This document shows, in pieces, positions 1-15,185 of a DNA stretch of 64,000 nt. Origin of the DNA: Hyaloscypha bicolor E (taxonomy: Eukaryota; Ascomycota; Leotiomycetes; Helotiales; Hyaloscyphaceae); NCBI RefSeq assembly GCF_002865645.1, contig NW_020194628.1:868001-932000 (forward strand), in the 5' to 3' direction. The notes beneath the pieces are model-generated. The model saw nothing but the letters and a program-made list of their open reading frames with translations, searched no databases and was not told the origin of the DNA. The position numbers and the translations under genes are program-made. The stretch's first letter is position 1, and each line of letters starts with the position of its first letter.

Positions 1-268
1 ATATTAGAACCTTTCTAAAAAACGCAAAAAATAGAAAATAGTACTTTTTTCTAATTATATATAAATTCTTTAATCCAGTCTAATATTAAATCTTTTAAAT
101 ACTTTATATATCTATATTACTTTTAAGATTTTAATTATATACTAAAAGCTATAATCTTTTATATATAACTTCTTTTTTTATAATATTCTTTTATTTTATA
201 TATTTATATTTCTTAATTTAGTCTAGTATTAGATATTAGATATTAAATATTTAAATACTAGATACTAT

Positions 269-525
269 AATATAACAGGCTATATTTTTTTTAAAATTAT
301 ATTATTTTAGTAGTTTTAAAGTTTAGGTTATATAATAAAAACTATAGTCTTTTATATATAACTTATAAAAATTATATAAAAAAGCTAGTTTTTTTATAAA
401 TTTAGAAAATAATTTCTTATAAATATTTAATTAATTAAGCTTTTATATATTATATACTATTTATATTTTACTATTTATATAAGTTTTCATTTTATTATAA
501 TTTTATTTTTATATATTTTATAGTA
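269..525 (+). repeat. Left LTR-like direct repeat
   Basis: Matches the repeat at 12,977-13,285 in the same orientation. Differences are mostly C/T and G/A exchanges plus one insertion of about 55 bp near the 3' part of the right copy. Canonical TG..CA ends are not visible, which RIP would explain (TG to TA, CA to TA). Confidence 0.55.
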
Positions 526-3500
526 AGTAATATAAGAAAAATAGAAACTTTATAATTAAAATAATACTTTAAACTTAAAATTAAAATATTAATTTTAATA
601 TCTTATATTAATTTCTAATATATCTAGTAATTTAAATATAAATTAGCTATAAAATATAATTATTAATATAATATATAGAAATAATAGAAATAGAAACTAA
701 TTATAAAAAAATATAAAGAAAATAAAATAAGAAATATTATATTAAAATAATATAAATTAGATTTTAGTTAGAAACAGATTTTAATACTCGGAAATAAAGT
801 TATACTATTAATTTATATATTATTTTTAGTTATAATAAAGACTAAAATAAAGATAATATTAATTTTAGTAAAAAAGGTTATTTCTAAATCCGGAAAAAAT
901 ATTTAAAAAAGAAAATATCCTTAATTTTAAGTAAAATAGTAAATAGAAATCGGAAATAAAAATTAAAAAGAAATTAAAAATAAGAAATTATATAAATAAT
1001 TTAAAGAAACTTCTAGAAAAAAAAGAATATTAAGTAAAGAAAAAAAGAAAAATTAAAAAAGTCAGAAAAATTAGTAAAATTATATTTATTATTTTTATTA
1101 TTACTTTTAATAATACTATTAAATATATCTAGTTTAATAAAAATAAAGAGAAATATTATAAGTATTAAACTAATAGAATAAGAAAAAAAAATATAAGTAA
1201 TAAAAATAAAACTAAAAAAGCTATTATTTTATTATTATTAATATTAAAATTCAAATTTTAATTATATTTATTATTATTAACCGATTTTTTTTCTAATTCT
1301 AGTTTCTAAATTAAAAGATATATTTAAATAGAAAGTTAGTTTTTTTAGAAATCTTATTAATAGAAATCTTAAATATAGAAACTTTATAATTAATTATAAA
1401 AGAAATTATTAAAATTAATATAATTAAAAATAAATATATACTAGTATTAGATTTAAATCTATTATTTATAAAAGCTTCTAGAATACTATAGTTTCAAGAA
1501 AATAATATCTTAGTATTCTTAAAATAATATATAAATATATATAAAAACTATTATATTTCTAATAATATTAAAAAAAAGAGAATTATTTATTATATTTCTT
1601 TTATTTATAAGAATTAGATTAAAGCTATATTAAAGTATTATACTAATAATTTAAAAGATTACTAGAAAACTAAGTTTTTTAAAGCTTTATTAAAGAAATT
1701 TCGAGAATATAACTAGAAAATACTTAAAATTAGCTATAACTTTTTAATTAGATTATTATATAAGCCTAAAATAAAGAAATCTTTTTTAAGTCTTATATTA
1801 ATATATTTAATAAAATATTAAAGAAATTACTAAAAAAAAAAGAAATAAATAAAATTATTTAATACTAAGAATTTATAAAAGAATTATCTATTCTAGTAAA
1901 AAAATATATTCTTAAGAATATAAACTTTAAACTTATAAATATTTCTATTTATAAATATAATAAGATATATAAAAAAAAAATATATATTTTATTAATATAA
2001 AAAGAAGAAATATTATTTTAATATTACTAATAATTCAGATATATCTAAATTTAAATAAAAATACTTAAATATAATAATTTATAATATAATTTTTAAGCCA
2101 GAAAATAATTATTTCTTCCTAATTTCTTCTATTATATTTCTTAGAACTATTATAAATATAAATAAAAAAAGAATCTAGCTTATAACTAATTATATAAAAC
2201 CTATTAAAATTAATAAATCTAAAAGAAATAATATTAACTAGCTAATAAAAAGTCTAGAAAAACTATTTATTATTATTATAATTTAAGAGAACTTATAAAA
2301 ATAACTTAATATAACTACTATTATAATTCGAGAAAATATTTATAGCTTATTTATATAATTCAATTAATTATAATAAATATAGCTAGTATAATAGTATTAA
2401 TAGTCTAATAAATATAGTTTAGATTTTTAAGAAAAATATATTAGAATTTATAATAAAAAATATAGAAAATATTATAATAATTATAATAATTAAACTAGAA
2501 TAAATAAAGAATCTAAATAATTATATTCTAGAAGAAATTAATCTCAAATATAATTAAAGAATATTATTTAAGTTAATATAGCTTATAGTACAAATTTAGA
2601 ATTAAGAAAATAAATTTATTATAAATATTATAATAAAGATAAAAATAATAATATTAATCTAGAATATATTTATATTTCTTAGTTCTATTATTTACTAATA
2701 AAAGAGTTTATAAATTATAAATATATTTATTAATTTAATAAAAAATAATATAAAGAGCTATTTAAATCTAGATAAAAAAGTATTTTTTTATTATTAGTAA
2801 ATACTAATAATTTAACTAAATTATTTTCTAAATTCGAAAAAAAGAATTTAATTATAACTTAAATAATTAATCTAAAAATATCTAAAGATTAATAGAAAAT
2901 ATCTAGTTTATTAGATAAGAAAGAGAAAAAGAAACTAGCTAACTAAAATCTATATATAAAAGTAAATAAATTATATTTAGGAAATCTAAATAATTATTTT
3001 ATTTTAAAGAAAATTATATTAGAATTACTAATATTTTAGATTCTAAAATTAATAAATAATACTAAGATTTAATTATAAATAGCTTTTTTATTAATACTAT
3101 AATAGGTTTCTTATTAAAGAAAAAGAAAAAGAAATAGAAATAGCTAAAGAAGTTTTCTAAAAATAAGTCAGAATAAAAGAAAAACTATTTTATATAAAAG
3201 ACTAGAAAAATACTATTTTAAGAAATAATAAATAAAAGAATAATTTAGCTAAAAATATAAATATTAATATTTCTGGAAATAAATAAAATAAATTAGAAAT
3301 CTAATACACTTTTAATTATAATAATTATAGAACTTCTAAAATTAATAATATTCTAATAAAACTATTAAAGAAAATAATTATTTTATTTCTAAAAACTCAG
3401 AAAAAAAATAAAAATATTTATTAATACTTTAAAAAATACTAGATCTAGCTATTATATTTTAGAACTAATAAATTAAAAATAATATTTTTTATTTTACTAT

Positions 3501-4899
3501 TTTATTATTAGTATAGCTATTTCTTTAGAAGTTATATATATAGTTATAAGATATAAGATATAGAATATAAGTAATAGAATATAAGTAATAGAATATAAGT
3601 AATAGAATATAAGTAATAGAATATAAAATATAAAATATAGTTATATAATCTTATATTTTATTAGTAACTCGATTAGTAGACTAGATTCTTTTAGGCTTAA
3701 TAAATTTAGGAATTATATATTAATACTATAATATTATAATTTCTATTTCTAAATAATAATTTTACTAACTTTATATAAATAGTATTTTATAATTTATATA
3801 ATAGTATTATATATTACTAGTAAACTAATACTTATAAATAGAAAATACTATTATATTAAATATAATTAAATATACTAGAAAATCTATAAAGCTAGTAATT
3901 ATAGTTTATATAATAAATAAAATATTTAAGGAATTAGAAATACTAATTCAAATATCTAATACTAATAAAATTATTTAATTTAAAAGTAATAGTATTAATA
4001 TTCGAATATTACTAGTTTATAAATATATTATATAATCTCTATATTTTTAATTTCTATTTCGAGAATTTTAAAAAAATATTAAATATAAAGAAATAATTAA
4101 TATTAGAACTAAAATTAATATTTCTTCTGAAAAGATTTCTAGAAATATTAGTAAAATAATATATAATATTATAGATTATTAAATATTTACTATTATTAGA
4201 ACTAAATTTAGATATATAGAAATAATAAAGTTTAAAGCTAAAATTATAAATAAAAAGAAATAGAAAAATACTAGAATTTCTTATAAATTCTTTTATTTTA
4301 GATTTAGAAGTTTAGAAAATTAATAATATTTTTAAAGAAATTAAAGTAAAAAAGGCTCTAATTAAAATATTATTAAGAATAGTTTCGGATTTAATAGAAA
4401 AAGAAATAAAAATAATATTAAGTAAAAATATTTTCTAATAATAAAGAAATATATTTTTAAAGCTAAGAAATATTAAACCTAAAACTAGAAAGAATTCTAA
4501 AATATATAAAAGCTTAAAGAAAATATATTAAAATATTAAATAAAAAGATATTATTTATATTTAACTAGAAAAAAGCTAAATAAAAAAATTATAAATTCCG
4601 GAAATTAGATAAAAAGAATACTAAAGAAAATAACTATAACTTTTTAAAAAAAAAATTATAATTTATTTCTAGTTATAAAAATATATAAAATAAAAATAAA
4701 GAAAATTTAATTAATAAATACTAATAATAAAACTAGAAAAGGCTTAAACAAATATCTAGACTAGTTTAAGAAATCTAAAACTAGAAAATATTTATAGAAA
4801 TATATTAGAAAATATAAGAATTATCTTTTACTAAAAATATTAGCTATTTTAAGAAATTTATAATTTATTTTAGAATATCTTAAATAATTAGATATTAGT

Positions 4900-7800
4900 A
4901 ACTAGCTTTAGAAAAAGAAACTAGTTATATTTCAAGAATTAATAATTAATTAAAAAAATATAATTATATTTAATTAGAAAAAAATAGAAAAAGTCTATAA
5001 AAATATTAGCTTATTTATTTTAATTAAAACTATTAAATATAAAGCCTAGTAAAAGAAGAATTTCCTATATTTTAAAGCTTTAATATTAATAATAATAATA
5101 AAAATATTATTAAAATATCTAAATTATAAAATTCTTAAGAAATATAATAAACTTTATTAAGATTTATAGTTTTTAATTATAAAAAAGATTACTAGAACTT
5201 ATAAACTAATTAATACTATTATAAAAATAAGTTTAGTAATTCTATAAAATACTAATCTATTTCTATTTACTAATAAGATCTCGGAAAAATTTATTAGATA
5301 TATTTATATTTCTTTAATTAATTTCTTTTCTAGATATAATTAGCTTATACTAGACTCTTATAATAGAGATTTAACTATATTTATAATATTTTTAGAGCTA
5401 TTAAGAATAATTATATTATTTTAAAGAGCTATTAATTCCGTTATATAGTTTATATAAATTATTATAACTATTTTAGAGAATCTGTTTTCTAAAATTACTA
5501 TACTATTTATTAATAATATTAGAATTAAGAAACCTTATATAAACTATAATAAATAGCTTATTTTATTTAGAATTTAGTATTTTATATTTAAATACCTTTA
5601 AAACCTAAATATAATTCTAAATAAAATTAAATAAGCTAGAGCTAATATTAGAACAAAATCGCAGTTCTATTATAATAATATAATTATTATTAGCTTTATC
5701 TATAAAGTATTTAAAAGAAGCTTTTTAAGTTTAGAAATTATTAAGATCTTAAAATAGAAATATTATAATAGTATAACTGAAAATAAGGTATTTATTAGAA
5801 TTATTATTTATTACTATATTTAAATTAAAGGCTTTATAATTATTACTAAATCTATTTATTATTTAATAAAGAAAGATATAATATAAAACTAAAATAATAA
5901 ATAAAAGTAAATTATATAATTTTTTTAAGAAAAGCTTATTACTATTTTAATACTTTATAAGTTATATTATAATTTATTAGAAAGTTAAAAAATAATTATA
6001 TTAGTAGTAAATATTAGCCTAAATAAATAAAGTAGAATATATAGTTAATATAATAATAAAGAGAAAAAGAAAAAGAAAATTATATAATATAAATCTAAAA
6101 TTTGAAATAATACTAAATAGAGATATAATACTACTAAAAGAGAATATTAAAAGCTAGTAAAATATTTATAGAAAATATAATTTTAGCTATATAGAATTTA
6201 TTTTATTCTTGAACTAAATACTAATATATTTATTATATAGCTAAATAAAATAGCTATAGATTTTCTTAAAGCTCTAGTTATTTATTAGCTAGTATAAATT
6301 TAATTATTTGACTTTAAAGTTAAATATATTAAAAGAATTAAATATATTACTATTAATAAATTATTAAGATATCCATAGTAAGAAAGTAATACTAAAGATA
6401 ATAAAGATATTAATAAATAGTTAGTAATAAAGCTTAATACTATTAAAATAATATTTATTAGATAGAAAGTTTAGTTAAAGAAAGTAGTTCTGATTTGGTT
6501 ATATAATATTATTTTAAGAAATTAGATTTCTAAAATTTTTATTAGATATTTAAATAATAGTATTTAGTTACTAGAAATTAATAATTAAAGCTTTATTATA
6601 TCTAGAAGCGAATTAGTAATATTAAAAAATAATAAAATCCGGAAGTTATATAATAAAAGCTATAGCTTTTTATATATAATTTCTAGTAAAATAATAAATA
6701 ATAATACTAACTTTTATATTTTATTTAATAATCTAACTATTTTATTAGATCTTTTAGATAATAGTTATTCTAAATAATACTAGAATATTATATAATATCT
6801 TATAATTCTCTCTAGACTAGAAGAAATATCTAGAACCGAGTTTTAAAAGTTAAATAAAAAAGCTTTAAATTATAGTATAAGAAATTAATTACTATAAAAA
6901 GTTATATTTAAAATATATTTATTTTAATTTATTATTAATAATTAAAAGTAAAGAGAAATTATTATTAAGAAGCTTTATAATAAAATTAGATATACTAAAA
7001 AAGAAAGTACTTTTTATTTAATAGCTAATTATTATTACTAGAAAGATTATTATAACTATATATAGAAATATATTAATATTTATAAAATTTATTAATATAA
7101 AAGTAAAGAAAAACAAGAAAAAGTACTATATTTAATAAAAGCTATATCTCTTTTCTATTATCTTAGAATTAATATAATTAAACTATTAGACTATAAAGAA
7201 TATAACTTATTAATTATTACTAGAAATAACTTCTTAGAATAAATTGAAACTAGGCCTTTAAAAAACCTATCTAGTAAGAAGATTACTAAGTTTATTTAGG
7301 AAGAAATTATTTATAAATATAGTTTATTTAGATAGCTTAAAGTAAATAGTAGATTAGAATTTAAAGAAATAGTAATTTAGGAACTTAATAAGCTAAAAAT
7401 TAATAGAATTATTATTTTAGCCTATAATTTTAAAGGAAATAATATAACTAAAAGAAGATATTAACTAATTATTTAATTATTTATTATACTTATAATAAAT
7501 AGAAAGAAGCTTTAAATAGATTTACTATTATATATTTTATTTACTAACTAAATTACTATATATAAATCTACTAAATTTACCTCTTTTTATATAGCCTATA
7601 ATAAAGAAACTATATTACTTATAGAAATATACTTTTTAATTTAAAGAATATTTAGATAAAATAAGATTTATAATAAAGAAATACTTCTAGAAATATATAT
7701 AAAGCAAATATAAATAAGAAATAAAAATATTAAAGAAGCTAGAATAAAAAAGAATAAAAAATACTAAAAAAGAAAAAAGTAATTTAATATTATTTACTAG

Positions 7801-8270
7801 ATTTATTTAAAGCCTATTTCTAAAAAGAATCTAGTTTTTATATTTAATATTAAATTAATAAATTAAAATAAGTAAAGAAATATAAAGCTATTATATTACT
7901 AGCTTAGCTTATATAAAGTAAAGTATATAGATTAACTAAAAGAATATTATATATTAGAAAAGTTTAATAGTATTATATTTTAAAGAATATATACCGGAAA
8001 TTAATTTAAGTAATTTATTAAAAGAAATAGATTCTAGTATTTCCTTAAAAATAAAATTAATAATAAATATATATTTATAAATAAATATTTTAAAATAGAT
8101 ATAGAATTAGAAAAAGAAATAGTTATAGAATACTATAAATAAAATAATATTTAGAAAATTAAGAAAGCTACTAGTATTATTATATATATTTTAGAATTAT
8201 TAGAATTAGAAAAAGTAAAATATATTTCTTTTATAGAGAACTAAAAGAAAGTATTTAATAATAACGGCTT
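4900..8270 (+). pseudogene. Gypsy pol remnant (reverse transcriptase, RNase H, integrase)
   Basis: Reading the plus strand and allowing TAG/TAA where CAG/CAA or TGG probably stood gives an ordered gypsy pol. A reverse transcriptase palm segment lies at about 5,486-5,550, where the D-D catalytic pair appears as N-N (G-to-A decay). The RT connection and RNase H domain lie at about 5.6-6.4 kb. An integrase core and C-terminal region lie at about 6.85-8.2 kb, including a segment that fits the usual ..V.AYHPQ.NG.. integrase motif at about 7,395-7,440. Many in-frame stops and lost acidic residues make it non-functional. Domain identity rests on domain order and segment resemblance read by eye, not on a search. 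Confidence 0.6.
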
Positions 8271-11200
8271 TTCTTAATTTGAAATAAAGTTTATTATTTT
8301 TGATTTTTTATATATCTTTTAAATTTTTCTTTCTAATTATTATTTATAACTTTTAAAGAATATTATTATTAGATTACTATTTTAGAAATTAGATAAGCTT
8401 TACTATTACTTATTTTTTACTATTATCTAATTACTATTACTAGATACTATTTTTAATATAAGATTTTATTACTAGATTTTAAGAATTAAATATAAAGAAT
8501 TCTTTTTAGTATAAAAATAAATAGAAAATTAAGAGATTATCTTATAGACTTTTAATTCCGAACTATAGTAATAGATAATAATTATATTTGAAATTAGAAA
8601 AAGAAAAGAAATAGAAAAAGAGTCTTTTATATATATTTTACTAAAATAGAAATCTTTTAGAAGCTTTATTTATCTTTTTAACTAGCTATTTTTATAGCTT
8701 ATACTAGTCTAAAGCTTAATTATAATATTTATAAATCTTGATTTTAACTTAAATTACTATTATAAGTTTCCTTATAATATCTAAATAAACTTTTTAATTA
8801 AAAGTTATATATAAATGAAATAGCTAAACTAGAAGCCTTATAAGAGAAAAGAGAAACTTTATTAAATCTAATAGTTATTTCTAAAGATACTTAATAATAT
8901 ATAAATCTGGAAATCTTTTAGATATTAGATAAACTAGATCTATTTATTTAAAGCTTATTTTATATCTAGTTTATTTTTTATTAAGGAACTTACTTTTCCT
9001 CTTATATAATTATAGCTATATTTAAAGTATATATTATAGCTACTTTTAAAACTTATATTAAAGTTTAGTTAATATATTATATATTCTTATTTCTATAAAG
9101 AACTTCTTTTATATAAAATTCTTTCTCTAATTATAATACTATTTTATTACTAGAAACTAGTTATTTCTTTAAAAAGCTAGTATAATTTACTAATTCTTAC
9201 TATTAATCTATATCTTATTATTAAATATTATCTAAATAATTAAAAAGATATTTTTAATACTATATTTTTAATACTAATTTAGAATATCTAATCTTTCTAT
9301 ATTCTATATTAACTCTAATATTAATTATTCTAAACTTAATAATAGTACTATAAACTCTATTTATATTATTTTATAGTTTTTTTTCTATAATTTCTAAAAT
9401 ATTTAATATTGCTTTTATAGATATAGATATTACTTTAAAGTTTTAACTAACTAGATAGTTTTATATTATATAAAGTCGACTTTAATAAATACTAAATAAA
9501 TATAATTAGCTTTTAGGAAAGATATAAATTAGTTTTAGAAAAAGTAATATTTTATTTTAAGTTATTTTTTAATTCTATTATTCTAATTTCTTTTCTATTA
9601 ATATTTATTTCTTGCTTTTTAAATATCTTTAATATATTTATATACTTTATTTTTTATATATTTCCTATATTATTTCCTTTTTTTTATATTATTTTTTAAA
9701 TTAATAAAGATATTTTTAAATAAATAGAAAGTTAAGATATATTTATATTATAAAATTTATATTATTTCTTTTTATATTCTAATATTTTAGATATTACTAT
9801 TATTATATTTATATTTCTATTATATTACTTTCTTATTTTATTATTATTATTATTTAGTTTAATTTACTTTTATTATTTTCTTAATTATATTTTCTTAAAT
9901 ATATATATTTATATTCTTTTTAATAATAAAAGACTAATTTTATATTTTACTTTTTATATTTATTTCTAATTTATAACTATATTACTTTAAATATATCTAA
10001 TTATTATATCTACTTTTTCTATTATATATATTACTATTTTAGCTTTATTTTCTTATTAGAAAAAAAGAAAAAACTCGAATATATATAATACTTTTATATA
10101 ATTTATTCTTTATTTTAGAAAAATACTTAAAAAAAATTCTTATAATTTCGAAAATCTTTAATTCTATAACTAATAACTATTATACTAATAATATTTTTAT
10201 AATATCTTTAATAATAATAAAATAGTTAAAGAATAGATTTCTTAAATTAGTAAAATATAATAGCTAGTTCTTATAAGCTATAATATTGTTAAAAGCCTAT
10301 AGATTAATAATATTAAAGTTCAAAATATTAAAGAAGCTTAAGTAGTTATAAAAGGCTTACTAATACTAGAAAAGATAGCTATAATTATTAAATTTAATAT
10401 AAACATTCTAAATAAGCTAAATAATATATATAATAAGCTCTTAAAATAGAAAACCTTTATTAGAAACGGAACTAAACTAGAATTAACTAAAAAGAAGCTA
10501 AAGAACTACTAAGCTAATAATAGAGAATTCGAGAATATTATTAAAAGTATTTTTAAAAGTAGATAAAAGAAGCTTAATAAAATTAAGACTATAGTAAATA
10601 GTTTTAATACTAAAGATTAGAATAGAATTATATTATATAATAAAGCTTTTAGCTAATATTTTAATAATATTTATAATAACTTTAATAAGAATATTTATAA
10701 GAAATTATATTCTTTCTTTAAAATAAAAGCTTTAGTATATAAAGCTATTTAGTTAATTAATAAAGCTATTTTAAAATATATTAAGAATAAGAAATATTAG
10801 AATACTAGTATATTTACTAAATTAGATATTATTAAAATACTCAAATATATTAAAGCTATTTCGGAATCTAGAGAATTAGAATTTAAGCTATTATTAGCTA
10901 ATAATCTTAAAGCTAGATAATATATCTTTAATACTTACGGAATTCTAATTAAAGAAGTTTATAATAATAAGCCTTTTTCTATTTTCTGATATAAGTCTAA
11001 AGAATAAGCCTCTATTATAATTTCAGTTTTAACTTAACTAGATCTAGCTAAGAAAAATAAAGCTAATTTAATAAAGCCTAATAAGAAAACTATTAGTAAA
11101 GCTAATAGAACTAGTATAATTAGATAAGAAAAACCTAATAAAAATAGAGAGTAAGCTAAGCCTAAAACTTCTAATAAATAGTAGAGATTTAAATACTAAA

Positions 11201-12976
11201 CTAAATATAAAACTAGTAAAATAAAAGAAAATAATAAAGAAAACAAAAAGAAATCCTCTATTTTAAAGAAAAAAATACTATTTAAAAAGATTTTTTTAAT
11301 TATATCTAAAACTAAAAAACGGAAAACTAAAGATATTATATCTAAAGAACTTAAAAAAGATATTTAGTATATTTATAAGATACTAGCTAAATAAAAGCTA
11401 ATATTTATTTAATAAAATAAATATATTTTTAAAGAAATATATAGTAATATTTTAAGATCCATTTATAAATATAAAATACTATAAAGTTAATAATAAATTC
11501 TTTAAAGCTTTTTATATAAAATATATTTAGTAATTTACTAATATTTTCTCTATTAATATATAAGATATTAAGAATATTCTAAAGCTAGTTATTAAGATCT
11601 ATAAAGTTATTAAAAATAAGAAATATATTTCTGTTATTTAAATAAATAAGAAAATGCGGGATTCTTTTTTTAAAATATAGAAAATTAAATAATATAAATA
11701 TAAGTACTATATTTCTAATTAATTTTACTCTAATTTATAGCTCTAAATTAATATTATAGTTCCTATTTCTAAGTCTAGTATTACTAATCTAGATATAAAT
11801 AGCTATATTTATAAGAAGAATTATCTAAAATAAATTAAAAAGCCTAGTATTTAAGAACTTTTAATAGAAGAAATAGAGATATTATAGTTCTATTTCTAAA
11901 AAGATAATATATTAATATATAGAGATTTTAGTAATAGCTACTTTATTTTAGCCTTTTAACTTTTAATAATAGATCTATTAATATAGCTCGGATTTTATAA
12001 GATATTAAATAAATACTTTATTTATCTAATTACTTATTTTTAGCTAGCTTAATACTTTACTTCTAGAAATATTAATTATAATTAATATAAAAGTAATACT
12101 AAAGATCTAGCTATTACTAAAGCTTTAAATAGCGAATTCTATTTTAGTAAAAAGTATTAGAATATTAGCTATATTTTCTTTATAAACTATAAAAAAGCTA
12201 TTATTTTTAATAAGAAGTTCTTTAAAGACATTAATTACTTTTCTATTTCTAATAAATTTAAGCTAGAAATAGCTAAGAAATTAAGCAAGTATTTATTAAA
12301 GGTAATAAAAAAAAAGACTTCAAATATAGTTTATTTAATTAGATAAATAAATACTTTTAGCTAAATAATTTATAGATCTGAAATTATAAGAAAATATTAA
12401 TTCTCGGATAATATATAAGTTAAAAATAGCTTAATAATAATTTACTATTTAATAAATCTTTTACTATAATTCTAATAAGTTTAGTTATTATTAAAAATAG
12501 AATATATAAAAATAGAGTTTCTTATAAAGTTATTAAAGCCTCTTATCTAGAGCTTTCCTTTTTTATTAAAGATTAATTTAAAAATATAGCAGATAATATA
12601 AAATTCGAAAAAGTTATCTATTTGAAATATATTAATATAATATATAATATAATTTACTATAATAAGTCTCTTTAATATCTAGTAATAAAGGCAGAAATTA
12701 AATAATAATTAAAAGTAGATACTAATTAATATAGAGAACTATATTGGATTTAGTATAAGAATATAGCTAAATAGGTTCGAATTATTTTTAAATAAGTTCG
12801 GAAATATAAAATAAAATAATTTAAAAATAATAAATCTTATTTTAGATATATAGAAAACAAATTAAATTAACTAATAGAGAAGAATTCTAAATATTTTATT
12901 ATTTCGGATTCTAAATAAGATTTTTCTGTTATTTTTAGTATTTAGGAAATAAATATAAATAAATAGAGAGTTAGAT

Positions 12977-13285
12977 ATAATATAGTAGGCTATACTTATT
13001 AAAAAATATATTATTTTAGTAGTTTTAAAGTTTAGGTTATATAGTAAAAGCTATAGCCTTTTATATATAATTTATAGAAATTATATAAGAAAGCCAGTTT
13101 TTCTATAGATTTAGAGAATAATTCTTTATAAGTATTTAATTAATTGAGCTTTTATATACTATATACTATATATATTTTATTATTTATACTTTTACTTTAT
13201 TATTTTATTATTAAGTTATATTTTATATTCTAATATACTTTATATAGATTTTTGTTTTATTATAGTTTTTCTTTTATACTAGTTA
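12977..13285 (+). repeat. Right LTR-like direct repeat
   Basis: Partner of 269-525, preceded by a purine-rich stretch (aaatagagag) that may be the remnant polypurine tract. It is slightly less mutated than the left copy and keeps an extra A/T-rich segment. Confidence 0.55.
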
Positions 13286-14159
13286 TTTAATAAAATAAAA
13301 ATAAAAGCTTAATATTTATTATATAAGAAGCCTTTTAAGTAATTATATAAAAGATTTAGAATAAAAGCTCGAGATTAGTAATACTAGTAATTCAGGAAAC
13401 TCAGAATACAGGCTCTAGATTTCTTAAAATAGCTAGATCTAATATTAGTAAAAGCTTTTTATAATTTACTAAAAATAAAGAAAAAGTATATAAGTAATAA
13501 GAAACTATTTGAATTTTCTAATATTATTAAATTAGTTATATTAAGAATCTTATTACTCTAATAGCTAATTAAATTAGAAATATAAAAAATAATATTTATT
13601 TATTTCTAATTAATTAATTTCTAGTTAATTTCAAGAATCTAGAAATTATATAATTATATATTTTTCTTTTCTAGCTATATAATATTTTAAAAAACAGATA
13701 TTATATATTTGCTATAATAAAGAACTTTATTATTAATCTAATTAGATAAAATATAATATTATTTTATTATATTATTAGCTATTTATATAGATATTTTATA
13801 AGTAATTTAAATAAGCTTTAATATTCTTAGATCTTTATATATAGTCTAGTCTATAAACTAAAATAGCTTTATATCTAGTAATACTATAATTTAATTTTTA
13901 ATATAAAAATAATTATTTTATTTTAGTATATTTAAATATATTAGATTTAGTTTTTTTAATAATATTATTATTAAATTATTATTTTCTAGAAATACTAAAT
14001 AATATTTTCTTCTAAGAAATATATATTTTTAATAAATAGTAAAAATAAATATAGAATTTAATAATATAATTATTTTATATTAGTATTTTTTTATTTTTTT
14101 ATAAAAATATAACTTTATTTTATTTTTATTCTAAAACCTTTATTTTTTTACTATATTTT

Positions 14160-14490
14160 TTTAACTTTATTATTAATATTAAAAACTAGTATCTAATTAC
14201 TTTTTACTAATACTTCTATTAATACTTCTATTAATATTAAGGGCTAGTATCTAACTATTTATAATCTTTTCTTTTTTCTCCAAACTCTTTTTTTTCTAGA
14301 TTTCTTTTTTTCCGAATTTCTTTTTTTCTAAACTTCTCTTTTTTTAATTTCTCTACTAATAATACTAAAAGCTAATATCTAATTATTTATAATTTCTCTC
14401 TCTTTTTCCGAATTTCTTTTTCTTTAACTTCTTTACTAATAATACTAAAAGCTAGTATCTAATTACTACTTCCGAATTATTTTTATTTAA
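14160..14490. repeat. Degenerate tandem repeat (GCTAGTATCTAATTA motif)
   Basis: The motif gctagtatctaatta recurs with small changes near 14,181, 14,239, 14,365 and 14,447. The copies are separated by pyrimidine-rich filler with scattered ccgaa motifs. Spacing is irregular (roughly 60-125 bp), so this is a decayed minisatellite rather than a clean array. Confidence 0.55.
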
Positions 14491-14984
14491 AACTTCTATA
14501 TTATAAGTCTTTAATTTATTTATTTCTTAAAAAGCTAAATTTGAGATTCTTTTTTTCTTTTCCTAATATCTCTTATATTTTTAGGCTTTTTAGAAATACT
14601 TTTTCTCAAACTTTTAAAAAGAGGCTAATTTCTATTTAGATCTCTTTTCTTTTTTTCTAATATCTTTTTTTTTTCTTTAATACTTATAAAAGTTTTTAGA
14701 CTATTACTAAATATCTTTATTTTTTATTTTAAAATATATATTAATTTATTTTTATAGAAAATAGCTTTTCTTTTTCTAATCTTAATATTTTTAACATATA
14801 TTTTTTATTTTTAAGTAATTTAGATATTTTTCTATCTATTTTTATAAAATATATACTAATTTATTTTTTAGTTTCCTTTATTTTATTTCTCTTTTAATAT
14901 TACTATATATATATCTAGTTAGTACTAGTTCTTATAACTAATAGTTCGGCTTTCTATTTATTAAATACCCGAATATTTTATTTT

Positions 14985-15185
14985 ACTTTTATTTTATATA
15001 TTTTATATATTTTATATATTTTATATATTTTATATATTTTATATATTTTATATATTTTATATAATTTTATATATTTTATGTAATTTTAATATTTTATATA
15101 AGATATTTATATATTTTATATTTTATATATTTTATATATTTTATATATTTTATATATTTTATGTATTTTATATATTTTATTTTGT
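14985..15185. repeat. AT microsatellite, 9-bp unit
   Basis: Near-perfect iteration of TTTTATATA with a few imperfect units, embedded in RIP-mutated DNA. Confidence 0.85.

Larger units (their letters stand above)
269..13285 (+). mobile_element. Degenerate Ty3/gypsy LTR retrotransposon, possibly with a nested insertion
   Basis: Direct repeats at about 269-525 and 12,977-13,285 share long blocks, such as the run around 305-350 that recurs at 13,014-13,060, and look like RIP-mutated LTRs. A purine-rich stretch just before 12,977 fits a polypurine tract. Between them a plus-strand gypsy pol can be read through its stops from about 4.9 to 8.3 kb. The span of about 13 kb is large for a fungal gypsy element, and the 4.7 kb after pol (8.3-12.97 kb) is not recognised. 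A nested second element or an extra gene is possible. The ends are approximate because C-to-T decay blurs the LTR termini. Confidence 0.6.
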
